Part shown: piece after piece, positions 7,860 to 16,195 of the stretch
Layout of the letters: the number at the start of each line of letters is the position of its first letter
Numbering within the stretch: the stretch's first letter is position 1
Assembly (NCBI GenBank): GCA_964463135.1
Contig: CAYXBA010000005.1
Coordinates: forward strand, 62,001 to 126,000
Source: UBA6898 sp964463135
GTDB lineage: Bacteria; Nitrospirota; Thermodesulfovibrionia; Thermodesulfovibrionales; UBA6898
DNA length: 64,000 nucleotides
Reading direction: 5' to 3'
Program-made: the position numbers and the translations under genes
Notes under the pieces: generated by a model
The model's input: only the letters and a program-made list of their open reading frames with translations
The model's database searches: none
Told to the model about the DNA's origin: nothing

Positions 7860-8999
7860 ATGAAGAAAGTATTACTGGTTGCGTTAGTTCTTACAATGGT
7901 AGTCGGCGGATATCTTGCCTTTACAACAGTTGATACCAAGGTATCCGTAGCTACAGCAGCTAAGAAAACCTATGCTGCTACCGTGTATGTTGCAGGAATG
8001 GGCGGACACTTTGCCAAGGCAGATGTGACGATCGATCCGAACAATGCAGACGACCCTATCAAAGTAGCAAATCTTGACAGAGTTGTGATCGGCGACAAGA
8101 ATTCACATCCTACCCATGATGCAAGGATCGACTCTGAGGATTCCAACACCATGTTCTGGTCAACCTACGTGCTGGATGCAAACAAGAAACAGCATGTCGG
8201 CAAGACTGACCTGAAGACCGGAAAGGTGATCAAGGATGTTGCTATGGATCCTGAGAAGAGATCCCCTGGTGAAAAGCCGCCCCTGTATTGTGCTTCCGGC
8301 CAGTCCAAGGCCAATTATCTGCCGGTCTTTATGGGCAACGAAGGTTATGTAGATGTATTTGACAAGAAGACCATGGAGCACAAGAAGAGGATCTTTATCA
8401 GTGACCTGGATCCGAAGTACAAGTCAGGTGCCTATGTCTTTCTTCATGGCTCAAACTCTACTGACATGAAGAAGTTCCTCATCACCGTTACCATGAAGGG
8501 CGATGACGGCAAGGCAAACGGCGCTGTTGATTTCGTGCTTGTTGATACGGCGGCAATGGAAAAGGGCCAGTGGAAGGTCCTTGCAAAGGCGACCCATAAG
8601 GGCGAGCCGGGCAAAACCATCACCTTCAGACAGTACTTCAGCAAGGACGACAAGCTTATCTTTCAGTCCGCAGCTGACAGGTTCTGGCTTCTTGACGGCA
8701 ATACTCTGGCCATGGTCGATGAGAAGATGTCCACTGCAGGACAGAACCATGATGCCATCCCGACGCTTGACGGAAAGTATGCACTTCTGACCCTCAGGAC
8801 CTCCACAGAAGGTTGTGACGTTGACGGCAAGCCGCTCGCAGGCAAGACCATCACCGATGGCACGATCCAGCTTTATGATGTAGATGCCAAGAAGATCGTT
8901 GGCAAGGCTGCTTCAACCTGCCAGGGTTGCCACAAGGGCATGGGCCTCGGCGACAAGAGCGCTGTGCTCTGCGGCATCGACGCGAACTTCAAGAAATAG
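7860..8999 (+). CDS. Secreted beta-propeller-like protein with C-terminal c-type haem motif (locus A)
   Basis: A 379-residue exported protein with an N-terminal signal sequence (KKVLLVALVLTMVVGGYLA). After it comes YVAGMGGHFA (GMGGH at 46-50), then repeated sheet-forming units typical of a YncE-like propeller, such as STYVLDANKK and VDVFDKKTMEHKKRIFI. It ends with CQGCH at 354-358 and LCGI around Cys371. One haem c is therefore expected. The paralogue at 41795-42913 shares the N-terminal GxGGH, the final CxxCHK and LCGI. A strong terminator follows, then the permease and ATPase genes on the same strand, so a periplasmic binding or redox partner for that transporter is inferred. No known family name is claimed. 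Confidence 0.75.
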   Translation: MKKVLLVALVLTMVVGGYLAFTTVDTKVSVATAAKKTYAATVYVAGMGGHFAKADVTIDPNNADDPIKVANLDRVVIGDKNSHPTHDARIDSEDSNTMFWSTYVLDANKKQHVGKTDLKTGKVIKDVAMDPEKRSPGEKPPLYCASGQSKANYLPVFMGNEGYVDVFDKKTMEHKKRIFISDLDPKYKSGAYVFLHGSNSTDMKKFLITVTMKGDDGKANGAVDFVLVDTAAMEKGQWKVLAKATHKGEPGKTITFRQYFSKDDKLIFQSAADRFWLLDGNTLAMVDEKMSTAGQNHDAIPTLDGKYALLTLRTSTEGCDVDGKPLAGKTITDGTIQLYDVDAKKIVGKAASTCQGCHKGMGLGDKSAVLCGIDANFKK

Positions 9000-9016
9000 A
9001 ATCATTCTCTCTCTTA

Positions 9017-9058
9017 ATTCTATCTATGCGGCTTCGGCCGCATAGATAGAATATCTTT
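9017..9058 (+). terminator. Rho-independent terminator after the locus A cytochrome gene
   Basis: A perfect 16-bp stem: ATTCTATCTATGCGGC at 9017-9032 and its complement at 9037-9052, closed by a C(TTCG)G tetraloop, then a short T-rich tail. It separates the cytochrome gene from the downstream permease, which has its own TATAAT. Locus B has a terminator at the same place. Confidence 0.85.
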
Positions 9059-9066
9059 CAATCCGC

Positions 9067-9072
9067 TATAAT
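9067..9072 (+). promoter_or_regulatory. TATAAT -10 box of the locus A permease, near-leaderless start
   Basis: A perfect TATAAT ends 9 bases before the permease ATG at 9082, so transcription should begin about 2-3 bases before the start codon. No Shine-Dalgarno is present. No good -35 is seen, since that position falls inside the terminator stem. The locus B permease has the same layout. Confidence 0.6.
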
Positions 9073-9081
9073 ACAGAGATA

Positions 9082-10278
9082 ATGCAGACCGAATTTACGA
9101 TATCCTCGTTTGCCCTGCGCAACCTCAAGAGAAAGCCGCTGCGTACGGCTATCCTGATCGCTGCCATTGCCATCCTTGTCTCTGCCCTGGTCTTTGCTCT
9201 TTCCTTTGTGAGCAGGGTGTCGTCGAGCATCAGGCTTGCCTCAGAACGGCTTGGCGCTGATATCCTCGTGGTGCCTGCAGGTTCGCGGGGTGCTGCCGAG
9301 GATGTGCTGCTTGAGAATAAGGCAAAGTCTTTTTATATGGACAAGGCTATTATTGAAAAGCTGAGGACTATAAAAGGCATTGATCAACTGACCTATCAGA
9401 CCTACCTTACCACGATGCAGGGCAAATGCTGTGATGTGCCTGAAACCGTTGTTGTTGCCTTTAATCAGGATACTGATTTTGTGGTGAAGCCCTGGCTGAG
9501 CGAGAAATTCAACAGAAAACTGCAGAAAGGCGAGGCCCTTGTCGGCAACGAATCTGCGTTCAATATCAGGGTAGGGCTCGTGGATGTTGACAAGGTGCTT
9601 TTCGGCAATGTCTTCAAGATGGTCGGCGTCCTGGACAAGACCGGAACGGGGCTTGATAATGCGTTGTTCATCAATGACGAGAATCTTGAGGATATCATGG
9701 TGAAGGGGCAGACCGACCTGAAGCCGGGTCAGATCTCGATAGTTTTCATAAAAGTAAAAAAGGGCCTGGATGCATACAAGGTCGCAGGCGAGATTGAGGA
9801 TGCGTTCGTTCAGCTTGATACCATGGCGCGGAAAGACATTGGTAAGAGCATTATCACGACACTGCGGGATATTAATCAGATATTCATCGTTACCATGATA
9901 CTGATTGCCCTATTATCCGGATTTCTGACGTGGGCTATCTTCTCTGCCATTGCCAATGAGCGTGCCCGCGAAGTGGGGATCATGCGGGCGGTCGGTGCCC
10001 GGGAATCGCATATCGTGACCGTGTTTCTTACGGAGGTCATCATTGTGGGCAGTATCGGGAGCATTGTCGGCATCTGCGGCGGGACCGCTCTTTCGATAAT
10101 CCTGGCAAAGAGCTTCTCGATCATGAAGAGCCTTCCGATGCATCTTACGGTCATGAGCCGCATAGTTATCTCCTGTATAGGCTTTGTCATCGGAAATTCA
10201 ATATGCATTGCCGGAGCGCTGGCTCCCATCTGGAAGATCAAGAAGATGGAACCGCTCATGGCTATAAAAAAGGATTGA
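9082..10278 (+). CDS. FtsX/MacB-type ABC permease with periplasmic Cys-Cys motif (locus A)
   Basis: A 398-residue inner-membrane permease with one N-terminal membrane helix (about residues 22-42), a large periplasmic domain, and three C-terminal helices with the FtsX core NERAREVGIMRAVGA. The periplasmic domain has RLGADILVVP, SFYMDKA and KCCDVPETVVVAFNQDTDF, with adjacent Cys116-Cys117. The locus B permease keeps all of these, including CC-x-V-E-T and VAF-x4-TDF. Mechanotransducing permeases of this class act on periplasmic substrates rather than forming a simple channel. It is followed three bases later by its ATPase gene. A metal or redox role for the Cys pair is inferred. Confidence 0.85.
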   Translation: MQTEFTISSFALRNLKRKPLRTAILIAAIAILVSALVFALSFVSRVSSSIRLASERLGADILVVPAGSRGAAEDVLLENKAKSFYMDKAIIEKLRTIKGIDQLTYQTYLTTMQGKCCDVPETVVVAFNQDTDFVVKPWLSEKFNRKLQKGEALVGNESAFNIRVGLVDVDKVLFGNVFKMVGVLDKTGTGLDNALFINDENLEDIMVKGQTDLKPGQISIVFIKVKKGLDAYKVAGEIEDAFVQLDTMARKDIGKSIITTLRDINQIFIVTMILIALLSGFLTWAIFSAIANERAREVGIMRAVGARESHIVTVFLTEVIIVGSIGSIVGICGGTALSIILAKSFSIMKSLPMHLTVMSRIVISCIGFVIGNSICIAGALAPIWKIKKMEPLMAIKKD

Positions 10279-10281
10279 GAC

Positions 10282-10956
10282 GTGGCCCAGATAGAAGTGA
10301 AAGAACTGACGAAGATCTATCCGGTGGGTGCGCAGGAGATCACTGCGGTCAGCAATGTATCACTGAGCATTGAACGGGGCGAGTTTGTCTCTATTGTCGG
10401 CCATTCCGGATCAGGAAAGACCACGCTCATTTCCATTATCGGCGGTATCATGAAGCCGACGTCAGGACAGGTGCTTTTTGATGGCCAGGACATCTGCAGC
10501 CTGGACGATGACGCTCTCTCTGCATACCGAAATAGGAATATCGGATTCATGTTCCAGTTCGCCAGTCTGCTCCCCATGCTCACGGCAGCAGAAAACGTTC
10601 TTCTGCCAGGCCTTTTCAGCCAGCAGAAGGATATACATGCCGTTAAAAGAGCTGAGGAATACCTTGATCTTGTCGGCATCGGAGACAAGGCAGCTGCCTT
10701 TCCGTCACAGCTTTCAGGAGGTCAGCAGCGCCGCGTTGCCATTGCCCGTGCCTTGATGTATGATCCTCCGGTCATCCTTGCTGACGAACCGACAGGCGAT
10801 CTGGACGAGGAGACAGAGGCAGATATCGTGGAGCTCTTCAGGAAACTGAACAGGGAAAAGATGATGACCTTTATTTTTATTACGCACAATCTCGAGCTTG
10901 CAGGAATGGCTTCCCGGAAGCTCAGGATGACACGCGGCATTCTTGCCGGAAGCTGA
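10282..10956 (+). CDS. LolD/MacB-type ABC ATPase (locus A)
   Basis: A 224-residue ATP-binding subunit with Walker A GHSGSGKTT, signature LSGGQQRR and Walker B VILADEPTGDLDEETE, followed by the switch His in FITHN. It starts with GTG three bases after the permease stop. It shares SLDDD, YRNRN, QFASL-x-P and the unusual GDLDEETE with the ATPase at 39135-39800. The LolD at 11983-12654 has GNLDTATG instead, so the two cassette ATPases form their own subgroup. It powers the adjacent permease. Confidence 0.9.
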   Translation: MAQIEVKELTKIYPVGAQEITAVSNVSLSIERGEFVSIVGHSGSGKTTLISIIGGIMKPTSGQVLFDGQDICSLDDDALSAYRNRNIGFMFQFASLLPMLTAAENVLLPGLFSQQKDIHAVKRAEEYLDLVGIGDKAAAFPSQLSGGQQRRVAIARALMYDPPVILADEPTGDLDEETEADIVELFRKLNREKMMTFIFITHNLELAGMASRKLRMTRGILAGS

Positions 10957-10959
10957 CGC

Positions 10960-11400
10960 CTAGAAAAGTTTTGCTCCTTTTTCGATCACTGCAGTATCGA
11001 TCACCAGGTTGTTGTTCGCAATAACGCTCTTCAGGTGGATCGGGTTGCACCCGTCTTTTTCATCCCATTTCTCATCCGCGAGCCCGAACTTCATACTGCA
11101 TTCGTTGCAGATCAGTTCAGAACCTTCCTGACGGTATCCTTTTTTCTTCTTGTAGCAGGTGAAGCAGGCATCATAGTATGAAGATACTGTCCCTTTCCGA
11201 TCAGCTCTGACAAAGAAGTTTATATGCTTGCCGGATCTCCGATAGGTGTAAAAGTGCGCTCTGCCATCACTGATATCACTGAGCGGAATGACAATACTGC
11301 TCTCCTTTACCGGGGCATCTGTGTACATCGCCGGCTGCTTGCCGCAGCCAGCCAGAAGGAGGAGAAAGAAAGAGAGAGAAAAGATTGCGCGGGCCATCAT
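10960..11400 (-). CDS. DUF2318-family lipoprotein, metal- or Fe-S-binding candidate (locus A)
   Basis: A 146-residue lipoprotein with lipobox LLAGC (Cys19). The DUF2318 core shows YDACFTC, then ICNEC, then a later Cys in DGCNPIHL, giving CxxC-CxxC-C. A DUF2318 protein (Cj1660) is encoded beside FtsX-like permeases in the P19 iron-uptake system of Campylobacter, which is the closest known analogy. It is convergent with the ATPase gene, four bases apart stop to stop, and four bases downstream of the NosL gene. The second copy is at 26532-27011. The bound cofactor is unproven. Confidence 0.8.
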   Translation of the reverse strand: MMARAIFSLSFFLLLLAGCGKQPAMYTDAPVKESSIVIPLSDISDGRAHFYTYRRSGKHINFFVRADRKGTVSSYYDACFTCYKKKKGYRQEGSELICNECSMKFGLADEKWDEKDGCNPIHLKSVIANNNLVIDTAVIEKGAKLF

Positions 11401-11404
11401 GTTT

Positions 11405-11878
11405 TCAGTGCAGAAGCTCTCTCGTGACTTCCTGGAATTTCAATATTTTGGTGCCTTTATGATCTCTCATGAACTCCCGGGCATCTGCCTCGGAAGAAAG
11501 CGGGATGAACTCATCCCCCATAGGGCCGTATACATCACTGCCGATGACATAGAACAGTTTTTTAGCATCCAGGAGCCTGGTCGAATAATACTCGGTCACA
11601 TAGATGCCCGTGATCTCATCCGGTCTTTTTGAGGGAGCATATTTCTGCAGGTTCAGATAATATTTGAACAGGTCTTTTGGCCCGTCAAAGACAGCATAGG
11701 TACCGTCTTTGAAGACGACCTCTGCAAGCCAGTGCGTGTATTTTGCTACAAACATGCCGCAGACAGGACACTTGTCGTTCTGTTTGGGCGTGACAGTTTT
11801 TACCTCTCCTGCAAAGGAAAGAACTGTAAAGGTGCAAAAGAGCAGCAGAGAAAAGAGCAGCGATCTCATTGTTTTCAT
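11405..11878 (-). CDS. NosL-like periplasmic copper-chaperone protein
   Basis: A 157-residue exported protein with signal peptide ending near VLSFAG and no lipobox. The NosL hallmark CPVCGM follows at about residues 37-42, then HWLAEVVFKDGTYAVFDGPKDLFKYY. NosL proteins bind Cu(I) and serve nitrous oxide reductase maturation, but relatives occur widely without nosZ. No nos gene lies in this window. I prefer the ATG at 11878 because it has GGGAG at good spacing; an in-frame ATG lies two codons upstream. It forms an operon with the DUF2318 gene and faces the permease-ATPase pair. Confidence 0.82.
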   Translation of the reverse strand: MKTMRSLLFSLLLFCTFTVLSFAGEVKTVTPKQNDKCPVCGMFVAKYTHWLAEVVFKDGTYAVFDGPKDLFKYYLNLQKYAPSKRPDEITGIYVTEYYSTRLLDAKKLFYVIGSDVYGPMGDEFIPLSSEADAREFMRDHKGTKILKFQEVTRELLH

Positions 11879-11982
11879 GGTCATTCTCCCGGGGCTATAA
11901 GCATGTCAGTAATCTCTGTAATGTTCTGTTCTGTCGGGTTCATCTTTAGTTAAACAGATAAGAAGAAAATGAGTCAATCAGA

Positions 11983-12654
11983 TCAGACGAACATGCCGTC
12001 TGCCATCTGGAGGACCCGGTGGCAGCGTTGAGAGAGATTCATATTATGTGTAACGATCACAAACGTGATATTCTTTGTTCTGTTCAGCTCAAGAAACAGC
12101 TCAAAAAGGCTGTTGCCGGTTGCGGTATCGAGATTACCGGTTGGCTCATCCGCAAGCACAAGACCGGAATCCTGCATTAGCGCCCTGGCAACGGCAACAC
12201 GCTGCTGTTCACCGCCGGACAGCTCACCGGGACGGTGATGCAGTCTCCGGGAGAGGCCGAGTTCGCCGAGCAGGTCCTGAGCCTTTTTCTGCACATCTGC
12301 ATAGGGTTTTTTGCTGATCAGGCCGGGCATCATCGTGTTTTCAAGTGCATTGAATTCCGGAAGCAGGTGATGAAACTGGAAGACGAAACCGATACTTCTG
12401 TTCCTGAAAAGAGCGAGCGCTGATTCGTCCATCGAAAAGACATCAGCGGACCTGAAGAAGACTTTTCCCGACGTAGGTCTGTCGAGTGCACCGAGAATAT
12501 ACATGAGCGTGCTTTTGCCTGCTCCGGACGCGCCGGTAATGCTGACCATCTCGCCTTCCTGGATCGAAAAATTGATGTTTTTCAGGACCACCAGCTCGCC
12601 CGCGGCAGTAAGGAAAGACTTCTGCACGTCAACAGCGGTTATGAGCTCACTCAT
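11983..12654 (-). CDS. lolD: Lipoprotein-releasing system ATPase
   Basis: A 223-residue ABC ATPase with Walker A GASGAGKST, signature LSGGEQQR and Walker B LVLADEPTGNLD. The VFQFHHLLPEFNALEN segment is typical of LolD. It powers extraction of outer-membrane lipoproteins from the inner membrane for handover to LolA. Its start overlaps the lolC stop by eight bases, so lysS-lolC-lolD form one operon on the minus strand. Confidence 0.92.
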   Translation of the reverse strand: MSELITAVDVQKSFLTAAGELVVLKNINFSIQEGEMVSITGASGAGKSTLMYILGALDRPTSGKVFFRSADVFSMDESALALFRNRSIGFVFQFHHLLPEFNALENTMMPGLISKKPYADVQKKAQDLLGELGLSRRLHHRPGELSGGEQQRVAVARALMQDSGLVLADEPTGNLDTATGNSLFELFLELNRTKNITFVIVTHNMNLSQRCHRVLQMADGMFV

Positions 12655-13876
12655 AGCGCAGGGGTTCCACAGGGTTCAGCTTTGCTGCCTGCCATGCAGG
12701 ATAAAGGGTAGCTGCGAAACTGATTATGATGGCCGCAAATGCGACCGTGACAAAATCAAAAAGGCTCATCTTTACCGGCAGGTGGCTCAGATAATAGACG
12801 TCAGCCGGAAGTTTGATGATCTGAAACTTATTCAGGACAACGCCGAGCAGGTAGCCTCCGGTGATGCCGGTGCATGTGCCGATAAGGCCGATAAAAAGGC
12901 CCTGCAGCATGAAGATGGTCATGATGCTCTTATTGGTCGCGCCGATGGCCTTCAGTATGGCGATCTCCCTGCTTTTCTCCAGAACGTTCATGATCAGGTT
13001 GCTGATGATGTTGAACGAGGCAACAAGAATGATCAGGACGAGGATCACGAACATGGCAAACTTCTCGAGTTTAAGAGCGGAGAAAAGGTTCTTGTTCATC
13101 TGCATCCAGTCGAGCACTATATAACGTAATCCGAGACTCTCCTGGAGCTGCTTCTTCACCTCAGGCGCCCTGTAAATGTCTTTCAACCTGAGTTCGATCC
13201 CGGAAATGCTTCCCTGCATGCCAAAGAATTCCTGTGCAGGCTTCATGGCGGTGAGTACCAGGTTTGCGTCATATTCGAACATGCCTATTTCGAATATCGC
13301 CACAATACGGAACTGTTTTATCTTGGGCAGCATGCCCATGGGGCCTATCTCACCGACCGGAGAGACTACATTGATCTTGTCTCCGAGCAGTGCGCCAAGG
13401 TTCGCGGCGAGCTCCTTGCCGATGATGATGCCCGGAATCTCCTTGTCTTCGGAAAGTCTCCGGAAATCGCCTTCCTTGATGTGAGAAAGGATCTCGGTCG
13501 TCTTTGCTTCTATCTCTGGATCAATGCCGCGGATGTAGACGCCGTGAGCCCTGCTGTTGAACGAGACCATGACCTGGCCGATCACAAAGGGGGCAAAGGA
13601 TAGGACCTCTTTGCTGGATGCGAGTTTCTCGGTCAGCTTTTCACTGTCAGTCATCGTGCCCTTATAATCCCTGATGATGATATGGGCATTTGCGCCGAGG
13701 ATCTTTTTCTGCAGGTCCTCCTGAAAGCCGGACATGACGGAAAGGACCACGAGGAGGGCCATGACACCTACGGCAACGCCACCGATCGAGATCGCCGTAT
13801 TTACCGATACGCCTTTATGCTTCTTCTTCGATTTGAGATATCTGAAGGCAATGAATATCTGATAGGGCAGCTTCAT
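12647..13876 (-). CDS. lolC: Lipoprotein-releasing system permease LolC/LolE
   Basis: A 409-residue inner-membrane permease. The N-terminus FIAFRYLKSKKKH, the helix and SGFQEDLQKKILGANAHI that follow, and a C-terminal three-helix core with KSREIAILKAIGAT and NPVEPLRYE are typical of LolC/E. Only one such permease is present, so it probably works as a homodimer (LolCE or LolF type), as in many bacteria outside the gamma-proteobacteria. It lies nine bases after lysS and overlaps lolD. Confidence 0.9.
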   Translation of the reverse strand: MKLPYQIFIAFRYLKSKKKHKGVSVNTAISIGGVAVGVMALLVVLSVMSGFQEDLQKKILGANAHIIIRDYKGTMTDSEKLTEKLASSKEVLSFAPFVIGQVMVSFNSRAHGVYIRGIDPEIEAKTTEILSHIKEGDFRRLSEDKEIPGIIIGKELAANLGALLGDKINVVSPVGEIGPMGMLPKIKQFRIVAIFEIGMFEYDANLVLTAMKPAQEFFGMQGSISGIELRLKDIYRAPEVKKQLQESLGLRYIVLDWMQMNKNLFSALKLEKFAMFVILVLIILVASFNIISNLIMNVLEKSREIAILKAIGATNKSIMTIFMLQGLFIGLIGTCTGITGGYLLGVVLNKFQIIKLPADVYYLSHLPVKMSLFDFVTVAFAAIIISFAATLYPAWQAAKLNPVEPLRYE

Positions 13877-13885
13877 CCGGAGGAC

Positions 13886-15361
13886 TTATTGTTCTGGCTT
13901 GAGCTGGGGGAAGAGGATCACGTCGCGGATAGACGCTGAGTTCGTAAAGAGCATGACGAGCCTGTCAATGCCTATGCCTTCGCCTGCAGCTGGCGGCATG
14001 CCGTACTCGAGCGCCCGTATGAAGTCCTCGTCCATTTCATGTGCCTCATCATCCCCGGCCTGCTTGGCAGCGACCTGTGTCTCAAAACGACCGCGCTGGT
14101 CAAAGGGATCATTCAGTTCCGAGAAGGCATTGGCGATCTCCCGGCCGCAGATGAAGAGCTCAAAGCGTTCAACAAGCCCCGGGTTATCAGACTTTCTCTT
14201 GGCAAGGGGGGAAAGTTCCACAGGATGGTCGGTGATGAAGGTAGGCTGGACCAGTCCGGGTTCGACCTTTTCCTTGAATATCTCATCGAGGATCTTGCCC
14301 AGTGAGGAGCCTTTCGGAATGTCGAGCTTCTGTGCTCTGCCCCACTGCATGGCCTTCTCTGCGTCATTGAAGATCTCGGCCGGAACCCCTGCTCTTTCGA
14401 GCGCCTCAAGCATGGGGAGGCGCGGCCAGGGAGGGGTAAGGTCTATCATTTCGCTGCCGTAAGGCATCTGGAGAGTGCCGATGGCCTTCATCGCAACCTC
14501 GGCAAAGAGCTCCTCGGTAAGGGACATGAGATAATTGTAATCCTTATACGCAATGTAGAACTCCAGCATCGAGAACTCAGGGTTATGCCGTGTTGAGATC
14601 CCTTCATTCCTGAAATTCTTGTTCAGTTCATAGACGCGCTCATATCCGCCGACCAGCAGTCTCTTCAGATAAAGTTCCGGAGCGATCCTGAGATACAGGT
14701 CTATATCCAGCGCATTATGATGTGTCCTGAAAGGACGGGCAGTTGCTCCTCCCGGGATCTGGTGCATCATGGGTGTCTCTACTTCTATAAAACCCTTCTT
14801 TTCGAGAAAATCCCTTACACCCTTGATGATCCTGCCCCGCTTTGCAAAATTCTCTCGGACCTCGGGATTGACGATAAGGTCGATGTACCGCTGCCGGTAG
14901 CGCATCTCAATATCCTTGAGGCCGTGCCATTTTTCGGGAAGGGGTCTGATCGACTTGGTGAGCAGGGTGTATGACTCGACCTCGACGGTCAGTTCATCGG
15001 TCCTTGTCCTGAAGAGAGACCCTCTGATGCCTATAATATCGCCGATATCGAGCTTCCTGAGCAGCGTATACTGCTCGCCGAGCTGGTCTTTCTTGAAATA
15101 GATCTGGAGCCTGCCCGTGGCATCCTGGATATGAGCAAATGCGGCCTTGCCAAAGTCCCGCATGGCCACGATCCTGCCGGCAAGGGAGCAGGATATCTTT
15201 TCCGCCTCCAGGGTCTCCTTTGGCGTAGAACCGTAAGCCGATTTCAGTGCTGCTGTATGATCATTCGCCTCATAGGTGCCGCCATAAGGCGTTATGCCAA
15301 GCTCTTTTAACTCGCCAACTTTCTTGATGCGCTGCTCGATCAGTTCATTAGTATCTTCCAC
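13886..15361 (-). CDS. lysS: Lysyl-tRNA synthetase, class II
   Basis: A 491-residue class II enzyme that charges tRNA(Lys). The N-terminal OB-fold anticodon-binding domain contains AGRIVAMRDFGKAAFAHIQD. Class II motif 2 is FRNEGISTRHNPEF and motif 3 is GIGIDRLVM near the C-terminus. The length matches bacterial LysS. It heads the lysS-lolC-lolD operon, an order seen in other deep-branching bacteria. Confidence 0.95.
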   Translation of the reverse strand: MEDTNELIEQRIKKVGELKELGITPYGGTYEANDHTAALKSAYGSTPKETLEAEKISCSLAGRIVAMRDFGKAAFAHIQDATGRLQIYFKKDQLGEQYTLLRKLDIGDIIGIRGSLFRTRTDELTVEVESYTLLTKSIRPLPEKWHGLKDIEMRYRQRYIDLIVNPEVRENFAKRGRIIKGVRDFLEKKGFIEVETPMMHQIPGGATARPFRTHHNALDIDLYLRIAPELYLKRLLVGGYERVYELNKNFRNEGISTRHNPEFSMLEFYIAYKDYNYLMSLTEELFAEVAMKAIGTLQMPYGSEMIDLTPPWPRLPMLEALERAGVPAEIFNDAEKAMQWGRAQKLDIPKGSSLGKILDEIFKEKVEPGLVQPTFITDHPVELSPLAKRKSDNPGLVERFELFICGREIANAFSELNDPFDQRGRFETQVAAKQAGDDEAHEMDEDFIRALEYGMPPAAGEGIGIDRLVMLFTNSASIRDVILFPQLKPEQ

Positions 15362-15431
15362 GATAACCTCTTTCGAAAATGTTATGGATTATAATGATTT
15401 GTGCGAATGAACGTCAAGAAATGGGGAGCGG

Positions 15432-16037
15432 CTACTGCTTCTGTTTGTATTTCTCCATGAGGTAGCTGATGAGGGATTCCACGCGTGCAACGAGCTTGTC
15501 AGGGTCGGGGTCAGAACCTTTGTTCACATAGTTGGCAGGCTCCAGATTCTCCATCTGCTTCCGCAGATTTTCGTCAGCCTTTTCAGCGGAAAAGAACATG
15601 ATCGGCGTTTTGTTCGTATTGTTTTGCGATTCAAGGGAGCGCATGAGACGGGCGGCAGTGAGGCCGTCCATGACCGGCATGTTGAGGTCAATGATCGCTA
15701 TATCGACAATCTTCTTCTCGTTCAGGAGCTTCGAATAGGCGGATATCAGTTCCAGGCCGTTCTGGAAGGCCAGGACCTGCGACGAGAACTTCCGGGCGCG
15801 GAGCAGGTCTTCGATGATCTTGCGGGTATATTGGGAGTCATCTGTTACGAGTGCATAGCTTTCGACCGGTGCCGGCTGTTTCGGCACGGACTCCTGCTTT
15901 TTCGCTTCCCAGAGGTTCTGAACATCGAGAGTGAAGCCGCAGTAAACGCAGGTGACCTCGATCCTTTCATTTCTCCTGAAGGTGTTGAAAGGCACCTCGT
16001 CCCCGCAGCATAAACAATATTTTGTTTCGTCCCCCAT
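15432..16037 (-). CDS. Response-regulator receiver protein with N-terminal zinc ribbon
   Basis: A 201-residue protein. A four-Cys zinc ribbon comes first (C8-x2-C11 and C30-x2-C33), then a linker, then a CheY-like receiver domain with TDDSQYTRK and the phosphoacceptor Asp117 in IIDLNMPVMDG. There is no output domain, so signalling must go through protein contacts. I chose the ATG at 16037 because TATAAT lies at 16051-16056 on this strand, which would exclude the longer in-frame starts; the mRNA would have a very short leader. No kinase lies beside it. Confidence 0.78.
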   Translation of the reverse strand: MGDETKYCLCCGDEVPFNTFRRNERIEVTCVYCGFTLDVQNLWEAKKQESVPKQPAPVESYALVTDDSQYTRKIIEDLLRARKFSSQVLAFQNGLELISAYSKLLNEKKIVDIAIIDLNMPVMDGLTAARLMRSLESQNNTNKTPIMFFSAEKADENLRKQMENLEPANYVNKGSDPDPDKLVARVESLISYLMEKYKQKQ

Positions 16038-16195
16038 CGCAATCGCATACATTATAAGCAAGCATGCGTATGATTGCAAGGCAGGGCTTAGTCATTCAAA
16101 ATCTGCTAAACTATCGACAGGCACAGTGCGTCAGCGCTCTCCAGGCATGAAACTATCTGCATAAGAAGAACACGAAGAGGAAGCGGGGTGACATT

